Shown: in pieces, positions 10,331 through 22,745 of the stretch | How positions within the stretch are numbered: the first letter of the stretch is position 1 | How the letters are laid out: each line of letters opens with the position of its first letter | Assembly: GCA_036936625.1 (NCBI GenBank) | Contig: JAUPFT010000007.1 | Span: 52,598,313 to 52,662,312 of the forward strand | From: Parnassius smintheus behrii | Lineage: Eukaryota > Arthropoda > Insecta > Lepidoptera > Papilionidae | Length of the DNA: 64,000 bases | Reading direction: 5' to 3' | Notes under the pieces: generated by a model | What the model saw: only the letters and a program-made list of their open reading frames with translations | Database searches by the model: none | Told to the model about the DNA's origin: nothing | Position numbers and translations under genes: made by a program

Positions 10331-11299
10331 CCAGTTGTTCCCGTAGTTTTTTTTACACCAGTCAGTTATAAATAATCAAGAGTTTTACGGTTATTTATAA
10401 GTAGAAATACAAATATTCCTCTTTTACTTTATATTTCTCTATATTCTTTCAAGCTAAATTGAAATAATATTTCAAGTTTCAAATCTCTAAGGAATTCTGT
10501 ATAAATCGATAGATAAATTTGTTGTGAAGAAACCAACAAACAGAGAGGCAAGAAAGTGCGCTAATATTGCATTGTCATCCGGTTTTTAACTATCTTTAAA
10601 GTTCCAAGTCTTTAACTAATCGAGAATTTATTGCATATTTTGCATATTTTTACCGAATAGACAAAAAAAGCGGGTTAATAAAAACGTGATGCTTATGCGA
10701 AGCTAGTTATCTTACAATTTTGATTTCTGGTCTTTTCGCTTTGACTGAGTATCTTGTGTCAATTCTTTTTCAAAATCAAATTAGCATCAACGCCAAATGG
10801 TGTACAACTAAATGCTTATCAGAAGTGTTTACTGCTATGCATAGCAACGATTGACTGCAAACGAGATAAGCGGGCTACTGCATCACTGTGACAATGTGTT
10901 CGCGCTATCAGCGCTCAAAACGAGGTGCTTTCTGGACAGTAAAGGCCAGTTGAGCTTTTGAGCCACCCTCTTTAAAACTCTAATAAAAAATCAGCTGAAA
11001 GGAATACGGTTTTTATCGTCGGAAGATGCACTATCTGCGTTTGAGCAGGCTGTAGAAGAGGTATCTGTGACAGACTGGAAAAAATGTATCAAAAATTGAT
11101 TAAAACATATAAAATTTAAGTAAAGAAGTTTTTTGAAAATATTTCGTAAAAAAAAGCTTAACCATAGAAATTTTGTATGGTATCGTCGAACTTTCAATGA
11201 TATATAAGAGATTAAATCACTTAATTCAAAATCAATCCTAAACTGTACTCGTTGGGCATTAGTAGGAAAGTATTTCTAACGAAAGAGCACCAATCGAAG
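10331..11299. other. Unassigned DNA
   Basis: AT-rich with scattered short open frames. No family or motif recognised. Confidence 0.3.
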
Positions 11300-11617
11300 T
11301 TTATACGTGGTAGAGCCATGCTGCAGTTATATTAGTAGTACAGTTGTAGCACGAATGAGTCGGCTCGACCGGGGAAGGACCACGCTCTCACAGAATACCA
11401 GCGTGAAATAGTAGCTAAATGCTGCTGTATTTCGTATGGTGAGTGTAGAGAACCGGAGACCCTTTTACTGGAAACGAGGCATTCCATCTTAGTCCTCACG
11501 GGTGACAACGCATCTGCATTTTGATTTGTAATCGAGGATAGATGTAGATGTCTATGGGCCGCAGCAACCACTTAACATCAGGTGAACTGCGTGCTCGTTT
11601 GTCACCCTATCCTATAA
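11300..11617 (-). repeat. Repeat A, near full length
   Basis: It runs from TACGTGGTAGAGCCATGCTG through ACCACGCTCTCACAGAATAC and GTCCTCACGGGTGACAACGC to the head GGTGAACTGCGTGCTCGTTT and GTCACCCTATCC. It is a good reference copy for the family. Confidence 0.85.
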
Positions 11618-11964
11618 AAAAAACCAACACACATAAACACTAACTGATGGATGAAAATCAATCCAAATACATCACCATCATGATCATTACTGTCTCTCAC
11701 AAGTCCACTGCAGGACGTACAGTCTCAGATAATTTTTCGTCCTGCCCCATTTTAACTATACTTGGGATATAATAATGACCATCCTCTTCATCATCTGACA
11801 GTGAAGAACCCACCGCTTAACATAGATCTCTACCAAGTTGGGAGGATTCACCGTAATACTTAACCAAGGCAGGCGTTGTAAGACTTCTGGAGCCTTAGGT
11901 CTAATACGTTTTAGCTCTGACCAAAACTCAGTTGTAGATGTGGATATTTTGGATCTACAGTTAG

Positions 11965-12310
11965 CTTTTTTTTATAGAAGAAGGGGCAAACAAGCATGCG
12001 GCTCACCCGGTGGTAAGTGTTTTCCGCCCGGCCATTAAAAACTGGAATTGGAGGTGCGTTGTCGGCCGTTTAAAAAGGGTGAGCTCATTTCTTGAAGGTC
12101 CCAAAGTCGTATTCGTCCGGAAAAATTGTCCCTGTTAACGATTCCACAAAGTAGTGATGCAAAGAAGAAAACTCCTAGTAAATCGCACAATGGTGGACCG
12201 TCAAGCATTCAGATGATGTGGGGTAACGTGAGTTTTGCCGCGATGTGCGTTCGTGAAAATTGACGGTCGCAATTAATATGAACAATTCCTAAAAGCACTC
12301 CCCGTGGTAA
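11965..12310 (+). repeat. Repeat C
   Basis: The head TTTTTTATAGAAGAAGGGGC leads into AAACAAGCATGCGGCTCACC and CGGTGGTAAGTG, then the core GTTGTCGGCCGTTTAAAAAG and the body through TTGCCGCGATGTGCGTTCGT. The head resembles that of repeat A (ATAGGATAAGGGTGACAAAC). Confidence 0.7.
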
Positions 12311-12727
12311 ATAGATTAAAAATTTTCTCTAAATTAACATTTGACGGATATGTTGACCATATGTATATAACATGATCCTTATATGCTGCCAGGAACCATG
12401 AATTAATTTAAAATTATAAAGATAATGATAAAAATTCCTGCAACTGTGTCAGTTCTATGACGTTATTAAACTATAAAATATAAAATGTAACGTAAACGTA
12501 AGAGGTAATAAAATCACATACAATTTGCAAACAAAGTTTTATTTTAATCCAATTAAATTTTTAGTGGTTGATTTTTCTGAAAAGAAAAGTTCTTTTTTAT
12601 ACGTTTGAATACTGATCCTGATGACGCATTTAAAAAGAACCATGGAGTATTTGTTACATGCCGTAAACCAAGTATTTTTGTAATCGATATTGAATAAAAA
12701 ATTATAATAATCTCTTGTATTCATTAA
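12311..12727. other. Unassigned AT-rich DNA
   Basis: Nothing recognised. Confidence 0.3.
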
Positions 12728-12905
12728 AAGTTAAAGTTACAGCCTATATACGTCCCTCCGCTGAGCACAGGCCTCCCCTTATTTCTGAAACGTTTTAGGA
12801 CAAGGGTGTGTTCGCTGCGCTGTCCTAATGCGTGTTGGGGAACCTAATATATCTTCGAAATATTTTTTTTCTTATTTCTCAGATATGTGGCATTTAAAAT
12901 TGCAA
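12728..12905 (-). repeat. SINE B tail half
   Basis: TTACAGCCTATATACGTCCC, GCACAGGCCTCCCCTTATTT, ATCTTCGAAATA and CTTATTTCTCAGATATGTGG identify the minus-strand SINE B body. The tRNA-like head region lies beyond the next repeat. Confidence 0.75.
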
Positions 12906-12906
12906 T

Positions 12907-13010
12907 TAACAACTTTTATTCATTTATTTATTTTACTTCATATACACATTAGATGTTTATAGGCGGACTTAATGCCTGATGCGTTATCTACTAGTCTACA
13001 TTAGAGTAGT
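12907..13010 (-). repeat. TTTA-headed LINE-tail-like repeat
   Basis: TTTATTTATTTTA is followed by GGCGGACTTAATGCCTGATG. The same arrangement occurs at 55203-55315. On the minus strand it would be a 3' end with a (TAAA)n tail. It appears to interrupt SINE B. Confidence 0.5.
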
Positions 13011-13041
13011 GCAGAGATAAAAGAGGTAGGTGTAATAAGAA

Positions 13042-13275
13042 GTATGTACAGCAATTAACTTCATTGATGCCGGCGGGGATTGAACCCTGTTTGCACGCGT
13101 GCGGCGGTAATCATATGGAAATTAAACGCAAAAAGTACCTATTTTACGAATTGAAATTAACAATTTTATGGATGCCACGGGGATCGAACCCTGATTGCTG
13201 GCAAACTATGAGCGCTAACCATCTGAGCTACCACGGCTCCTAATCCTAATATGGAAATTAAACGCTAAAGAAGTA
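13042..13275 (-). repeat. SINE B heads with flanking direct repeat
   Basis: Two tRNA-like heads follow each other: GATGCCGGCGGGGATTGAAC at 13066 and GATGCCACGGGGATCGAACC near 13171, the latter ending CTGAGCTACCACGGC. The second is bordered by an imperfect direct repeat of about 25 bp, starting ATATGGAAATTAAACGC at 13113 and again at 13249, as expected of a separate insertion. Confidence 0.65.
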
Positions 13276-13307
13276 CTCAAACATGTTTCTTACAAAAAAA
13301 TAATGCT

Positions 13308-14236
13308 TAATGATTTCTTATATTTACGCGAACACTGCACATTGAAATAATACTAGTTTTTACGGTATTTATCGCGTATATTTAACTTTTTAAATACCCG
13401 ACGTTTCGAACGCTTTACAGCACTCATGGTCACGGGCGGGACTGAGATGTTCAACGTCCATATGTCATAGTTAACCGCGGTTACCATAGATTAAAATTTA
13501 ACTTTTGTTCCGATCTATACAGTATGAACTTACGGTATCTTGAAGTCTTGCAGTTGTATGCTTGGGTTGGGGTTTAATTTTATTTATTATTATTATAGGA
13601 TCCCAAGCGGATGGTAGCACCCAGCCATCTTCTCTATTGAAATTAGGATGTTTTTAGATTTCAATAGCCTCGCGAATCATCCTTGGAAGGAATCGGTGTT
13701 CTTTAGCGAGGATTTGCAGTCTATCAAATCTGATGTAGTGACGGGGGCGATCCTGTACGTGTTCACAGACTGCACACTTCCCGGAGCGTCGATTCTTCAC
13801 ATCAGCTATATGTTCTTTAACGCGGGTTTTTATTGATCTTTTAGTTTGTCCTATGTAGGAGAGACCACATTCACAATCAAGCTTGTACACTCCTGCATGG
13901 GACATTACACTTGACTGATGGTAAAAACTGACCAATATTCTTCAGCAGCTTGAAGTATGTTTTGATGGAAGCGCGCTTCAAGATGTAGCCAATCTTGTCA
14001 GTGACTCCTCTAACATATGGCAGTACAGCAGGTACACGCTCGACTGTGGCCGGCTTCACTCGTTCACTGTGACGTAGGCGCGGGACTCGAAGCTTGTTGT
14101 CATGCAAAACTTGCTTGACATGGTGGAGCTCGGCAGCCAGGTGTTTACTGTCACAGATCCCTCGTGCTCTCTGAAACGTCGGGTATTTAAAAAGTTAAAT
14201 ATACGCGATAAATTTCGTATAAACTAGTATTATTTC
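13308..14236 (-). mobile_element. Penelope-like element, 5'-truncated, with inverted ends
   Basis: The insertion is bordered by AAAAATAATGCT at 13296-13307 and 14237-14248, a perfect 12-bp target duplication. The left terminus carries AATGATTTCTTATATTTACG and TTTATCGCGTATATTTAACT, and the block around CGACGTTTCGAACGC. The right terminus, at about 14168-14236, is the inverted form: GAAACGTCGGGTATTTAAAA, AGTTAAATATACGCGATAAA and so on. Between them is a coding fragment covering the RT thumb, linker, GIY-YIG and C-tail. The structure (inverted terminal repeats, 5' truncation, variable-length TSD) fits the Penelope group. Confidence 0.88.
13498..14165 (-). pseudogene. Penelope-like polyprotein C-terminus with GIY-YIG endonuclease
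   Basis: The minus strand reads GICDSKHLAAELHHVKQVLH, then the linker LPYVRGVTDKIGYILKRASI and QFLPSVKCNVPCRSVQA at 13877-14165. After a frame break it continues at 13654-13935 with a GIY-YIG-type nuclease: GVYKLDCECGLSYIGQTKRS, IKTRVKEHIADVKN, then CAVCEH. GVY and YIG are the two short strands that name the fold; R of TRVKEH and the later E of AKEHRF are candidates for the conserved basic and acidic positions. After another break the tail reads REDGWVLPSAWDPI and ends at a TAA at 13498-13500. In the family this nuclease nicks the target DNA for priming. The RT catalytic core is missing, so the copy is dead. Confidence 0.85.
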
Positions 14237-14248
14237 AAAAATAATGCT

Positions 14249-14950
14249 ATTAGAAAGCGAATTATAAAAATATTTTTCTTTGCCAATTCACACGCAATTG
14301 AACATGATATTAATTTTTAAATATCACATTTCTAGCCAGCATCCCTCCCGACACTCAGCGATTGTACAGTCTGCAGCGTAAATCTCATGGGGATATATAA
14401 AAAGTGACGGTAAAACGTCGCTCTCATTCGGAGCGAGTGAAAATCATATTCTGTTAAACTCGTTACGTGCCTGAGCCTTGTCGTGCTGACCCAGCACCGA
14501 TAATAGAAAGAGGATACGACTAATATTAAAAATAAAGTAACAGGCTGTGAAAGCTCCACAGCAGGGAAGGGAATTTGCTAGCAGAGAGAGCATTTGAATA
14601 AAGAGTTTGGGTGGACTGGTGGCTGTTCTAATGCGAACTAGTGGTAAGCGCTGTGTTTCTAGAATTTCATGGTTCTTAAACAGATAGCAATATTTATGTG
14701 GAAATATTCACTTTGGAAAAGGAAGGAAAGAAGAGGTAGTGAGATAAACATCGCCAGGTTATATTTTTTTATTTGTATACTTGAGAGCGTGGTTTTTTTC
14801 CGAACAGGGTAAACTGTTTGCAAGTTCTATTAGTTCTATTTTCTTTGTTAGGGCACTTTAGATAGGTAGGTGGGCTGCGTATGGGTACTTCATATTTAAA
14901 GCCAATTTAAAAAAGGAGGTGAAAATACAGTCGCGTAAAATAACGTGTGT
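14249..14950. other. Unassigned DNA, partly GC-rich
   Basis: The part at 14330-14580 is more GC-rich than average, with CAGCGTAAATCTCATGGGGA and GAGCGAGTGAAAATC, and has no recognisable gene or repeat. The rest is AT-rich. Confidence 0.3.
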
Positions 14951-14954
14951 TTAA

Positions 14955-15140
14955 CAATTCGACTGTGTTTTAACCGACTTCATAAAAAGGAGGAGATACG
15001 CATTTGACTGTATTTTCTGTGAACTTTTTTCTAGGTGAACTAATTTTGATGATTCTTTTTTTATTTAAAATCTGATACTTCTTATGTATCCATATAAATT
15101 TCATTAGGATCTGACTAGCAGATATTGACTTCAACTACAT
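14955..15140 (+). repeat. Repeat G
   Basis: It contains TTTTAACCGACTTCATAAAA, AGGAGGAGATACGC and TTTGACTGTATTTTCTGTGA, then GATACTTCTTATGTATCCAT and ATCTGACTAGCAGATATTGA. It aligns with 40165-40412 and is a common lepidopteran interspersed repeat form. Confidence 0.6.
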
Positions 15141-15704
15141 TGATGATGTTCTCGTTTTATTTATATTGTTGTTGTACGTATGTTACGCGATAACTTTGTT
15201 AATTATAAATCAATTTTGATAATACTTACTTTATTAATTTACAATGACTTACATTGTATTTAGGAAGTAGTCCCATATAATTTGAAAAAAAATCACTCCA
15301 AAGGGTGGCAAAATAAGAGATGAGATTTTTTAAGTAGATAACAATTTAAGCGCCGTTAAGAATTCAAAGAATGAAATAATTTACATTCTCTATTTCTTGG
15401 CGGAGCCGTCAGAATGCATTATATTATTTTATTACTTATAGTCCTATGAAGTACGCACTCACTTTTTAATAAAAGTAAACTTTTTATATTTTTAAGAGGA
15501 AAGCTGCCGCTTTGTAGCAAATACGCAGTTTTCGGTAATTTGCTGTCGAGTCTTACTCCTAAAGCTTCAAGATTATGCGATTTATAAAACGATGCCTATT
15601 TAAAAGTAAAAAAGAATAAAACAACGAGATTATCAAACACAACAAACAGCAACATTTTTAAAGAAAGTTATAAACATTTTGTATATTCGCATATAATATT
15701 TTTG
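15141..15704. other. Unassigned AT-rich DNA
   Basis: Nothing recognised. Confidence 0.3.
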
Positions 15705-15865
15705 ACGTACTAGCGATCCGTTCTCTCTTAGCACGGGTAATTTCTGGATCTCAAGAATACCTCTACCTACCAGGTCCAATTGTGAATCCAAGCAAACCAC
15801 TCAAACACACCAAAAAATCATCTAAATTAGTCCAGTCAGGATGAGTTCAGTTACAAACACACGTA
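15705..15865 (+). repeat. Repeat F
   Basis: CTAGCGATCCG is followed by TTTCTGGATCTCAAGAATAC, CTCTACCTACCAGGTCCAAT and TGTGAATCCAAGCAAACCAC. It matches 63806-64000 in the same order and ends at the (AC)n tract. Confidence 0.6.
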
Positions 15866-15867
15866 GA

Positions 15868-16764
<897 letters not shown>

Positions 16765-16835
16765 TTCCACCACACCAGGGGAATTGCAAATGCGTTGCCG
16801 GCCTTTTAAAAAGGAGTAAGCTCGTTCCTTGAAAT
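16765..16835 (+). repeat. Repeat C core fragment
   Basis: CCACACCAGGGGAATTGCAA, then ATGCGTTGCCGGCCTTTTAA and AAAGGAGTAAGCTCGTTCCT. Only the core remains. Confidence 0.65.
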
Positions 16836-17495
16836 TTTTAATCATCCTTTTTAAGTACATCATAGACCATACTTCAGTTAACGATGGTTCTATAATTTTT
16901 ACATTGTGTAAGTATATACTAGGTTATGCTCACTTTAAAAACGACAAAAAAGAGGATATCTTCGGAGTTTCATTTCAATTCATTCTTGTTACTCAATTAT
17001 ATGTCCTTATTCAAAGTAGATGGCTACATAGTCCATAGTATCATGGAGGTGTAAGAGTATCCACTACCCCTTAAGGTCCTGTGGATGTTGGAAGAGTTGA
17101 CAGAGGGAAAAGATTAACGCTAGCCAACCTTCCTATCGAGCGTCACATCTAGGGCTAAATCCTTCCTACGATTCAATGTACTCGTATAGGAGAGGCTTAT
17201 ATAGGCTGGGTATTTATAGGCTGTAATGAATGTATGGGAACACTAATAAACTTGAAATTATATGTTTATAATTCTGTATATATTATGCTATGCTAACTTA
17301 AAAAAAATGAGAAAAATGTTATTTGGCTAACAAAATTTTATATTCGTACATGGTAGAAATAAATATAAAAATATTTCATTTCATACATATTACTTTTCTT
17401 ACATTACACGTATAGCTGTAGATGACCACATGACTTTATTCACAGTTAGGTTTACCAGATCGGTAGACCAAAATATCTGGACAAATTTTGATACG
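16836..17495. other. Unassigned DNA
   Basis: Nothing recognised. Confidence 0.3.
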
Positions 17496-17497
17496 GT

Positions 17498-17812
17498 GTA
17501 GTAGAATCATGCTGCAGTTATATTAATAGTATAGTTGTAGCACGAATGGGTCGGCTCGACCGGGGAAGGACCACGCTCTCACAGAAATCGTAACCAGCGT
17601 GTAATAGTAGCTTAAAGTGTTTCGTATGGTGAGTGTAGAGAACCGGAGAGCCTTTTTACTGGAAACGTGGCGTTATCTTAGTCCTCCAAGGTGACAACGC
17701 ATCTGCATTTTGATTCGTAATTGAGGATAGATGTAGATTTTATGGGCCACAGCAATCACTTAACATTAGGTGGACTGGGTGTTCATTTGTCACCCAATCC
17801 TAAGTAATAGAA
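17498..17812 (-). repeat. Repeat A
   Basis: It carries ATGGGTCGGCTCGACCGGGG, AAGGACCACGCTCTCACAGA, TTTCGTATGGTGAGTGTAGA and the head TGTTCATTTGTCACCCAATC. A few extra bases (AATCGTA) follow CACAG. Confidence 0.82.
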
Positions 17813-18490
17813 AAAATTGAAAAAGTCGGGATTTTAGATTTGTTGTCGGGAGAAATGTGTATTAAAAATAAAAAAGTTATTTTTTCGATTAAGTTGCTAC
17901 ATAAAGTACTTTAACAAAACTAATTTAAGTACACTTAATATTTAGATTGCCACATGTGTATGATATTAGACTTTACTAGAATCCACCAATTTAAATTTTT
18001 CAGTAGTAACTATTCAGAAAATATTTAAAATTCAAACAATTTAATTCAAAGTTCAGTCAAATTACTAACTCAGCTTTTATTAAATCAAAGACCATACATT
18101 AACTTTTCGAGGAGCTGTTTGTCTGGAGAATTTGAGTTTTGTTGGGAGTCTGGAGATCATTTAAAATGTCGGGAAAATCCAAACGAATGTCGACCATATG
18201 GCAACCCCATTCAAAGTAGATAGCTTCCTCAAGTGCAAGACACAGGCCCCTCCATTAGCGATTATGGTAGCAAACGTATCCCACCCGTCACGATACTGCT
18301 TCAAAGGTCTACGTATACCACCTTCCATTAAATACTATAAGATTACATCTTCAAATAATACTCGCTTCGTACGAGTATGACAACAATGGAATGAAATAGG
18401 ATGATGGTTTCTCTTACGCTATTTTTTTTTTCAAGACTTGGAATCACAGTTGTACCAGTGTATTGTAAGTATAGCTATTTTGACACTATA
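17813..18490. other. Unassigned DNA
   Basis: A 60-codon open frame at 18198-18380 matches nothing I recognise and is probably chance. Confidence 0.3.
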
Positions 18491-18491
18491 A

Positions 18492-18745
18492 AAACACGTA
18501 TGTGGTAGAGCCACTCTGCGGCGATTATGGTTGACCATGGAAGGGCCACAGTCGCACATAGAATCGTGTATGACGAGGACTGAAAATCTTTTAACCGATA
18601 ACGAATCAATCCGTTTTAGCCAGTTTCAGTTTCAGTCAGTTTTAGTTAGTTTTAGCACAAGTGGTAACGCATCTGTGCAATTTTAATTCTTATTAGGAAT
18701 AGGTGAATAAGATGTGCCAAAGTATCCTCTTCGCATCAGATGAAG
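18492..18745 (-). repeat. Repeat A, strongly diverged
   Basis: ATGTGGTAGAGCCACTCTGC opens it, and AACGCATCTGTGCAATTTTA with TGTGCCAAAGTATCC mark the distal half. The middle has a tandem expansion of CAGTTTTAG-like units at about 18619-18657. Confidence 0.55.
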
Positions 18746-18824
18746 ATTTTCTGGTTTTTAGTCCCATAATAATTAGAGTGGACTATGAGTTCGTTGATCT
18801 TCCTATTTTTCATAGAATAAGGGT

Positions 18825-19112
18825 GATAAATTAACACACAGTTCAAATGATATTAAGTGAATGCTGTGGCCCACAGACATCTATATCTATTCTCGATTAG
18901 GAATCAAATTGCAGATGCGTTGTCACCCCTGAGGACTAAGGTGAAATGCCTCGTTTTCAATTAAAAAGGTCTCCGTTTCTATACACTCACCATACAGTAG
19001 CATCAAGGTCCTATTTCATGCTAGAATTCTGTGAGAGCGAGGTGCTTCCCCGGTCAGGCCGACCCATTCCTGCTACTACCATAATTTAGATGCAGCGTGG
19101 CCCAAACACGTA
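18825..19112 (+). repeat. Repeat A
   Basis: It contains GTGAATGCTGTGGCCCACAG, ACATCTATATCTATTCTCGA, GTTGTCACCCCTGAGGACTA and ATTCTGTGAGAGCGAGGTGC, and ends in CAGCGTGGCCCAAACACGTA. With the minus copy just before it, it forms an inverted pair. Confidence 0.82.
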
Positions 19113-19222
19113 AAAATTGTTTCAAACGCGTTACATTGCTTAGGAATAGGTTAGGTTAGGAACAGACCACTGTATTTGTACTTGAGTACAGTAACATGAA
19201 ACTGTAGTTTAGGAACTATTGA

Positions 19223-19250
19223 ACTTTTTAGACCGTTAGGTCTAAAAAGT
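19223..19250. other. Perfect hairpin, 12-bp arms
   Basis: ACTTTTTAGACC at 19223-19234, loop GTTA, then GGTCTAAAAAGT at 19239-19250. It is not within any recognised element. Confidence 0.85.
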
Positions 19251-19394
19251 CGGAATAACCGTAGAATTACTCTTAGAGCCGATTTTTCAATAGTCTGTTA
19301 ACAGTTATCCATCAATTATATTATAACTTGACTGAAAATAAAAGTGAAACAATTGGACCGTTTTATCCATATAACTCTAATAATTTTCAATGTT

Positions 19395-19485
19395 AAGGGG
19401 ATTCCCCCCTTCCTTCTGGTGCTTTCCAGCACCCATGTCATGCACCCAGTACGCGATAAAATCCGTGGAAGTAGTTTTTACAATA
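19395..19485. repeat. Penelope-like terminal-repeat scrap
   Basis: GGTGCTTTCCAGCACCCATG and ACGCGATAAAATCCGTGGAA match the PLE terminal landmarks in rearranged order. A second very short trace, ACGATAAAATCCGTTAAAAT, lies at 19727. Confidence 0.5.
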
Positions 19486-19752
19486 TATTTATTTCAAAAC
19501 GAATGCTGCAATATTTTCGGCATAACGGAGGATCTTGCTAAGCCATTTGAGGTTATATTTCCCCTTAATGTTGCATTTAATTCTACGAATAAATTTTAAA
19601 TGAGTATTGAAAAATCTGTTTTTACTGTAAAATAAATTTGTAGTTGATAGTTCCTTTACGTCCTACATCATTGGTAAATCCCGAAATGTCCAGGAACGTC
19701 AAGAATTATAATGTAAGTTAAATACGATAAAATCCGTTAAAATATTTTTATT

Positions 19753-20560
19753 TAATAATGTCTATATGAATATAAATGAATTTTACTCTTAAAATCACAC
19801 AAGTATTATATAATTAAGAGAACTGTGCCCACTTCAAAACCAATATTCTCACAGGAAAACCACTGCGTCGAAGCTCTATCCGCTATCAAGCAGCTGGACG
19901 CATAGCGAGAAATTAATGAAGAAAACAATTGATATCACTCGAAAAACCACCGATCCGATGTCTTTAAAGTGTTTCTTATTGTTTTGACCACTTTATACGT
20001 CAAGTGGCGATCGTGTGGCGTATAAAAAACATTCCCAAGTTACCCTTTCAATCAAATATATTACTCTTAAGCCTTATTGCAATGTCAAAAGAGCGATTTT
20101 ATTAATAAATAAGTTGCAAAATAACGGTGGGGTTGTAAGTGGTTATCGAAAGGAAAATGATTTATAAAGCGTACTAGTACTAGAAATATTGTTGGAGAGG
20201 TTTCGATTCGCGGGAATGGGATTTTGAAATTAATATCATGTTGTCGTACTACTTGAAGCTTTGTTCTATTGGCGTTCGAAAATAGAATAGATATTTCAAA
20301 TGCTAAATAAAGACACTAATATTAACAACTCAAAAAAAGTTTATTAATGAATTCCTATATATCACATAATATGTGTAATAAAATTGTGTAAGTAAATATT
20401 TTAATTATGTTACATAGTATATGTGTGCTAGCTAAGCTTAAAAAGTTACGTTGTTAATATTTACGTTTAAGCTAGTATTAATTTCACTTAGAGTTTTTTT
20501 AAAAGTGACATACGCTACACTAGATACAGCCAGGGGCAGGAGTGACCTAGAGAATAAAAT
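19753..20560. other. Unassigned AT-rich DNA
   Basis: Nothing recognised. Confidence 0.3.
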
Positions 20561-20561
20561 G

Positions 20562-20712
20562 GCAAATCTCGTTACCAGTAAAAAGGGTCTCAGGTTCTCT
20601 ACACTCACCATACGAAACACAGCAGCGTTAAGTTACTACTCGTATTTCACGCTGGTATTCTATGAGAGCGTGATGCTTTCCCGATCGAAACTTCCCGTTC
20701 ATGTTGCGTCCA
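20562..20712 (+). repeat. Repeat A, distal half
   Basis: GTTACCAGTAAAAAGGGTCT, CTCTACACTCACCATACGAA, ACACAGCAGCGTTAAG and CTATGAGAGCGTGATGCTTT. The head half is missing. Confidence 0.75.
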
Positions 20713-20794
20713 TATATCTGCATTCGTTTGAAAGAGTTATTAATTTCCAAATATTAAATAACATAACAATTTATTTTATTCTGTAGAAAGTAAA

Positions 20795-20864
20795 TTAAAG
20801 TAACAGCCTACATATGTCCCACTTCTGGGCACAAGCCTCCTCTGATTTATGAGAGAATTTTATT

Positions 20865-20942
<78 letters not shown>
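20795..20942 (-). repeat. SINE B tail joined to an (AT)n microsatellite
   Basis: AACAGCCTACATATGTCCCA, CTTCTGGGCACAAGCCTCCT and CTGATTTATGAGAG are the SINE B end. A pure AT array occupies about 20869-20942 directly after it. Confidence 0.7.
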
Positions 20943-20947
<5 letters not shown>

Positions 20948-22745
20948 AATTATGAATGTTGTAGTTATTTGTTGCTTTATGAGATCATCCTTTTGCTTGC
21001 CTAAGAATCCGTCTTTGTTGGTACATTTATCTGTTTCTGCTACTCACACTCTGCTCATTCACCAGCTACCATGTTCACGTTGGAAGAATTTTAATTCGAA
21101 CACGTTTTTGACTAATAACACATTAACAATTGCACTAGACTCACTGAGCATCGAACTAAGGAATGCCACACAGCACGGTTCTAAAGTTCAGAACCACCTG
21201 CATCCATCGACTCTTTGAATCTCTTACCAAATCGTCACTTCATCTTGTGGGTGCTGCCCTACACTTTTCTTACCGAAACTAGGCTGCCAGCTTGTTTACT
21301 GTGATGTATTAAGAATTAGTGTCTAGCCTTTGACTGCCAGTGTCACACTGTTAATCATAATTTTAAGTCCATGGCCATACTTGACCACAGCTTGGCGCTA
21401 AAGGAAAATATCATCGGAAGCTTGCATGTCAATGCATGTTAGAGGACTTTTACGGACACAGGAATTCCTCGAAAGTCCTTCACCAAAGTCCTCCAACAAA
21501 CATTGGTGCATCACAACAGACTCTTCCCTATATTTGTACCTCCTCAGTAGTGGGAGCATGACGGTGCTCTACAGTGGGATGTATATGGGCTCTTAGGTAT
21601 TTCACTTGGCTTTAATAACAAATTAAATACTATTAATATTAAGCCAAACTTCGCTTAAGCGGTTAAGTAAAAATTGAGTAGGGTAATTCTTTAAGATTGG
21701 ACGCCATGTTGGACGCCATTTTTCCGACGTAGGGATTTCGCGCTATCTCTCTACGCCGCACTTTGACCGACATATTCTAAGGAGCTTTAGCATCATTGAG
21801 CAACTAGACGTAGATGCCATTGAGTCGAAAATTAAAATAATAATGTATTTTTTAAATTTAAATACTATTGAACATCGTCTTCACTTAACGGAAATTATTT
21901 CGACAAATCAAGAATTATCAGTATTGGACAGATCTCGACAATAAGACGTTGCATCTCTGACGTACACTTATTTGGAGCGACGTAATCTTGGTGTTGCTAA
22001 CAGTAATGAATAAAGAAATTGAATAGTATTCTCTGTGGTATACCGTTTTTAACATACTGGTTTTGGATTATATACGTATACGATATTGCAATAAATACTA
22101 ATCGTCAGTAATATCACAATTACGTTTTAACAATCCTTGCGTTTTTGAATAGGAATCGCGAAAAATAATCGGTTGCTAACTATAACTATCATAACTTATG
22201 TTTATTTTTTCCTAATATTCTGGATTTTCATTATCACTGTAGTAGTAAGAATATTAAAAAAATTAGCTCTTTTATTATTATATCTATTATTATTAATTTC
22301 ACCTTAAGCAATATCTACCAAATGAGGTATCGAACTTCAAATCTTGAGAAAACTTCAAACATATATTCCCATTCAAATAATATCTTGAATAATTGATTAA
22401 AGTAAATTTTTATACATCCACAAATTAAATATTTTGCGTGAAAAGTTTGCAGCGTCTCTACAGAAGTTTTATTCTAAGAAAATAATATATTTTTACGATT
22501 CTCATACCAACTCGCGCGATCCGATGAGTTAGTGTGTCGCAGCGCCGGCGACGTATGCTGTTCTATATTCAAATTGAACAGCTCCAAAAACGAGCGCCAT
22601 TTTGTCATCGTCACGCAAGCTGATAAAATGGCCGATGTTAAGAAGCTTAAAGAATGTGCTTGGTTTGGTGAAAATATGTTTTAAAATTGACGTTTCGGGT
22701 TGAAATTGTTTTATGATTTAATTTTAACACCTTGAATATTTTCGT
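20943..22745. other. Unassigned DNA
   Basis: No coding or repeat family recognised in 1.8 kb. An 88-codon open frame at 20952-21218 has no motif that I know. The segments at 21690-21790 and 22500-22680 are less AT-rich, with a block near GCAGCGCCGGCGACGTATGC, but carry no identifiable signal. Confidence 0.3.

Noticed and set aside
20952..21218. Small protein of 88 aa
   Set aside because: No motif, no homologous wording, no start or splice context; it is likely chance.
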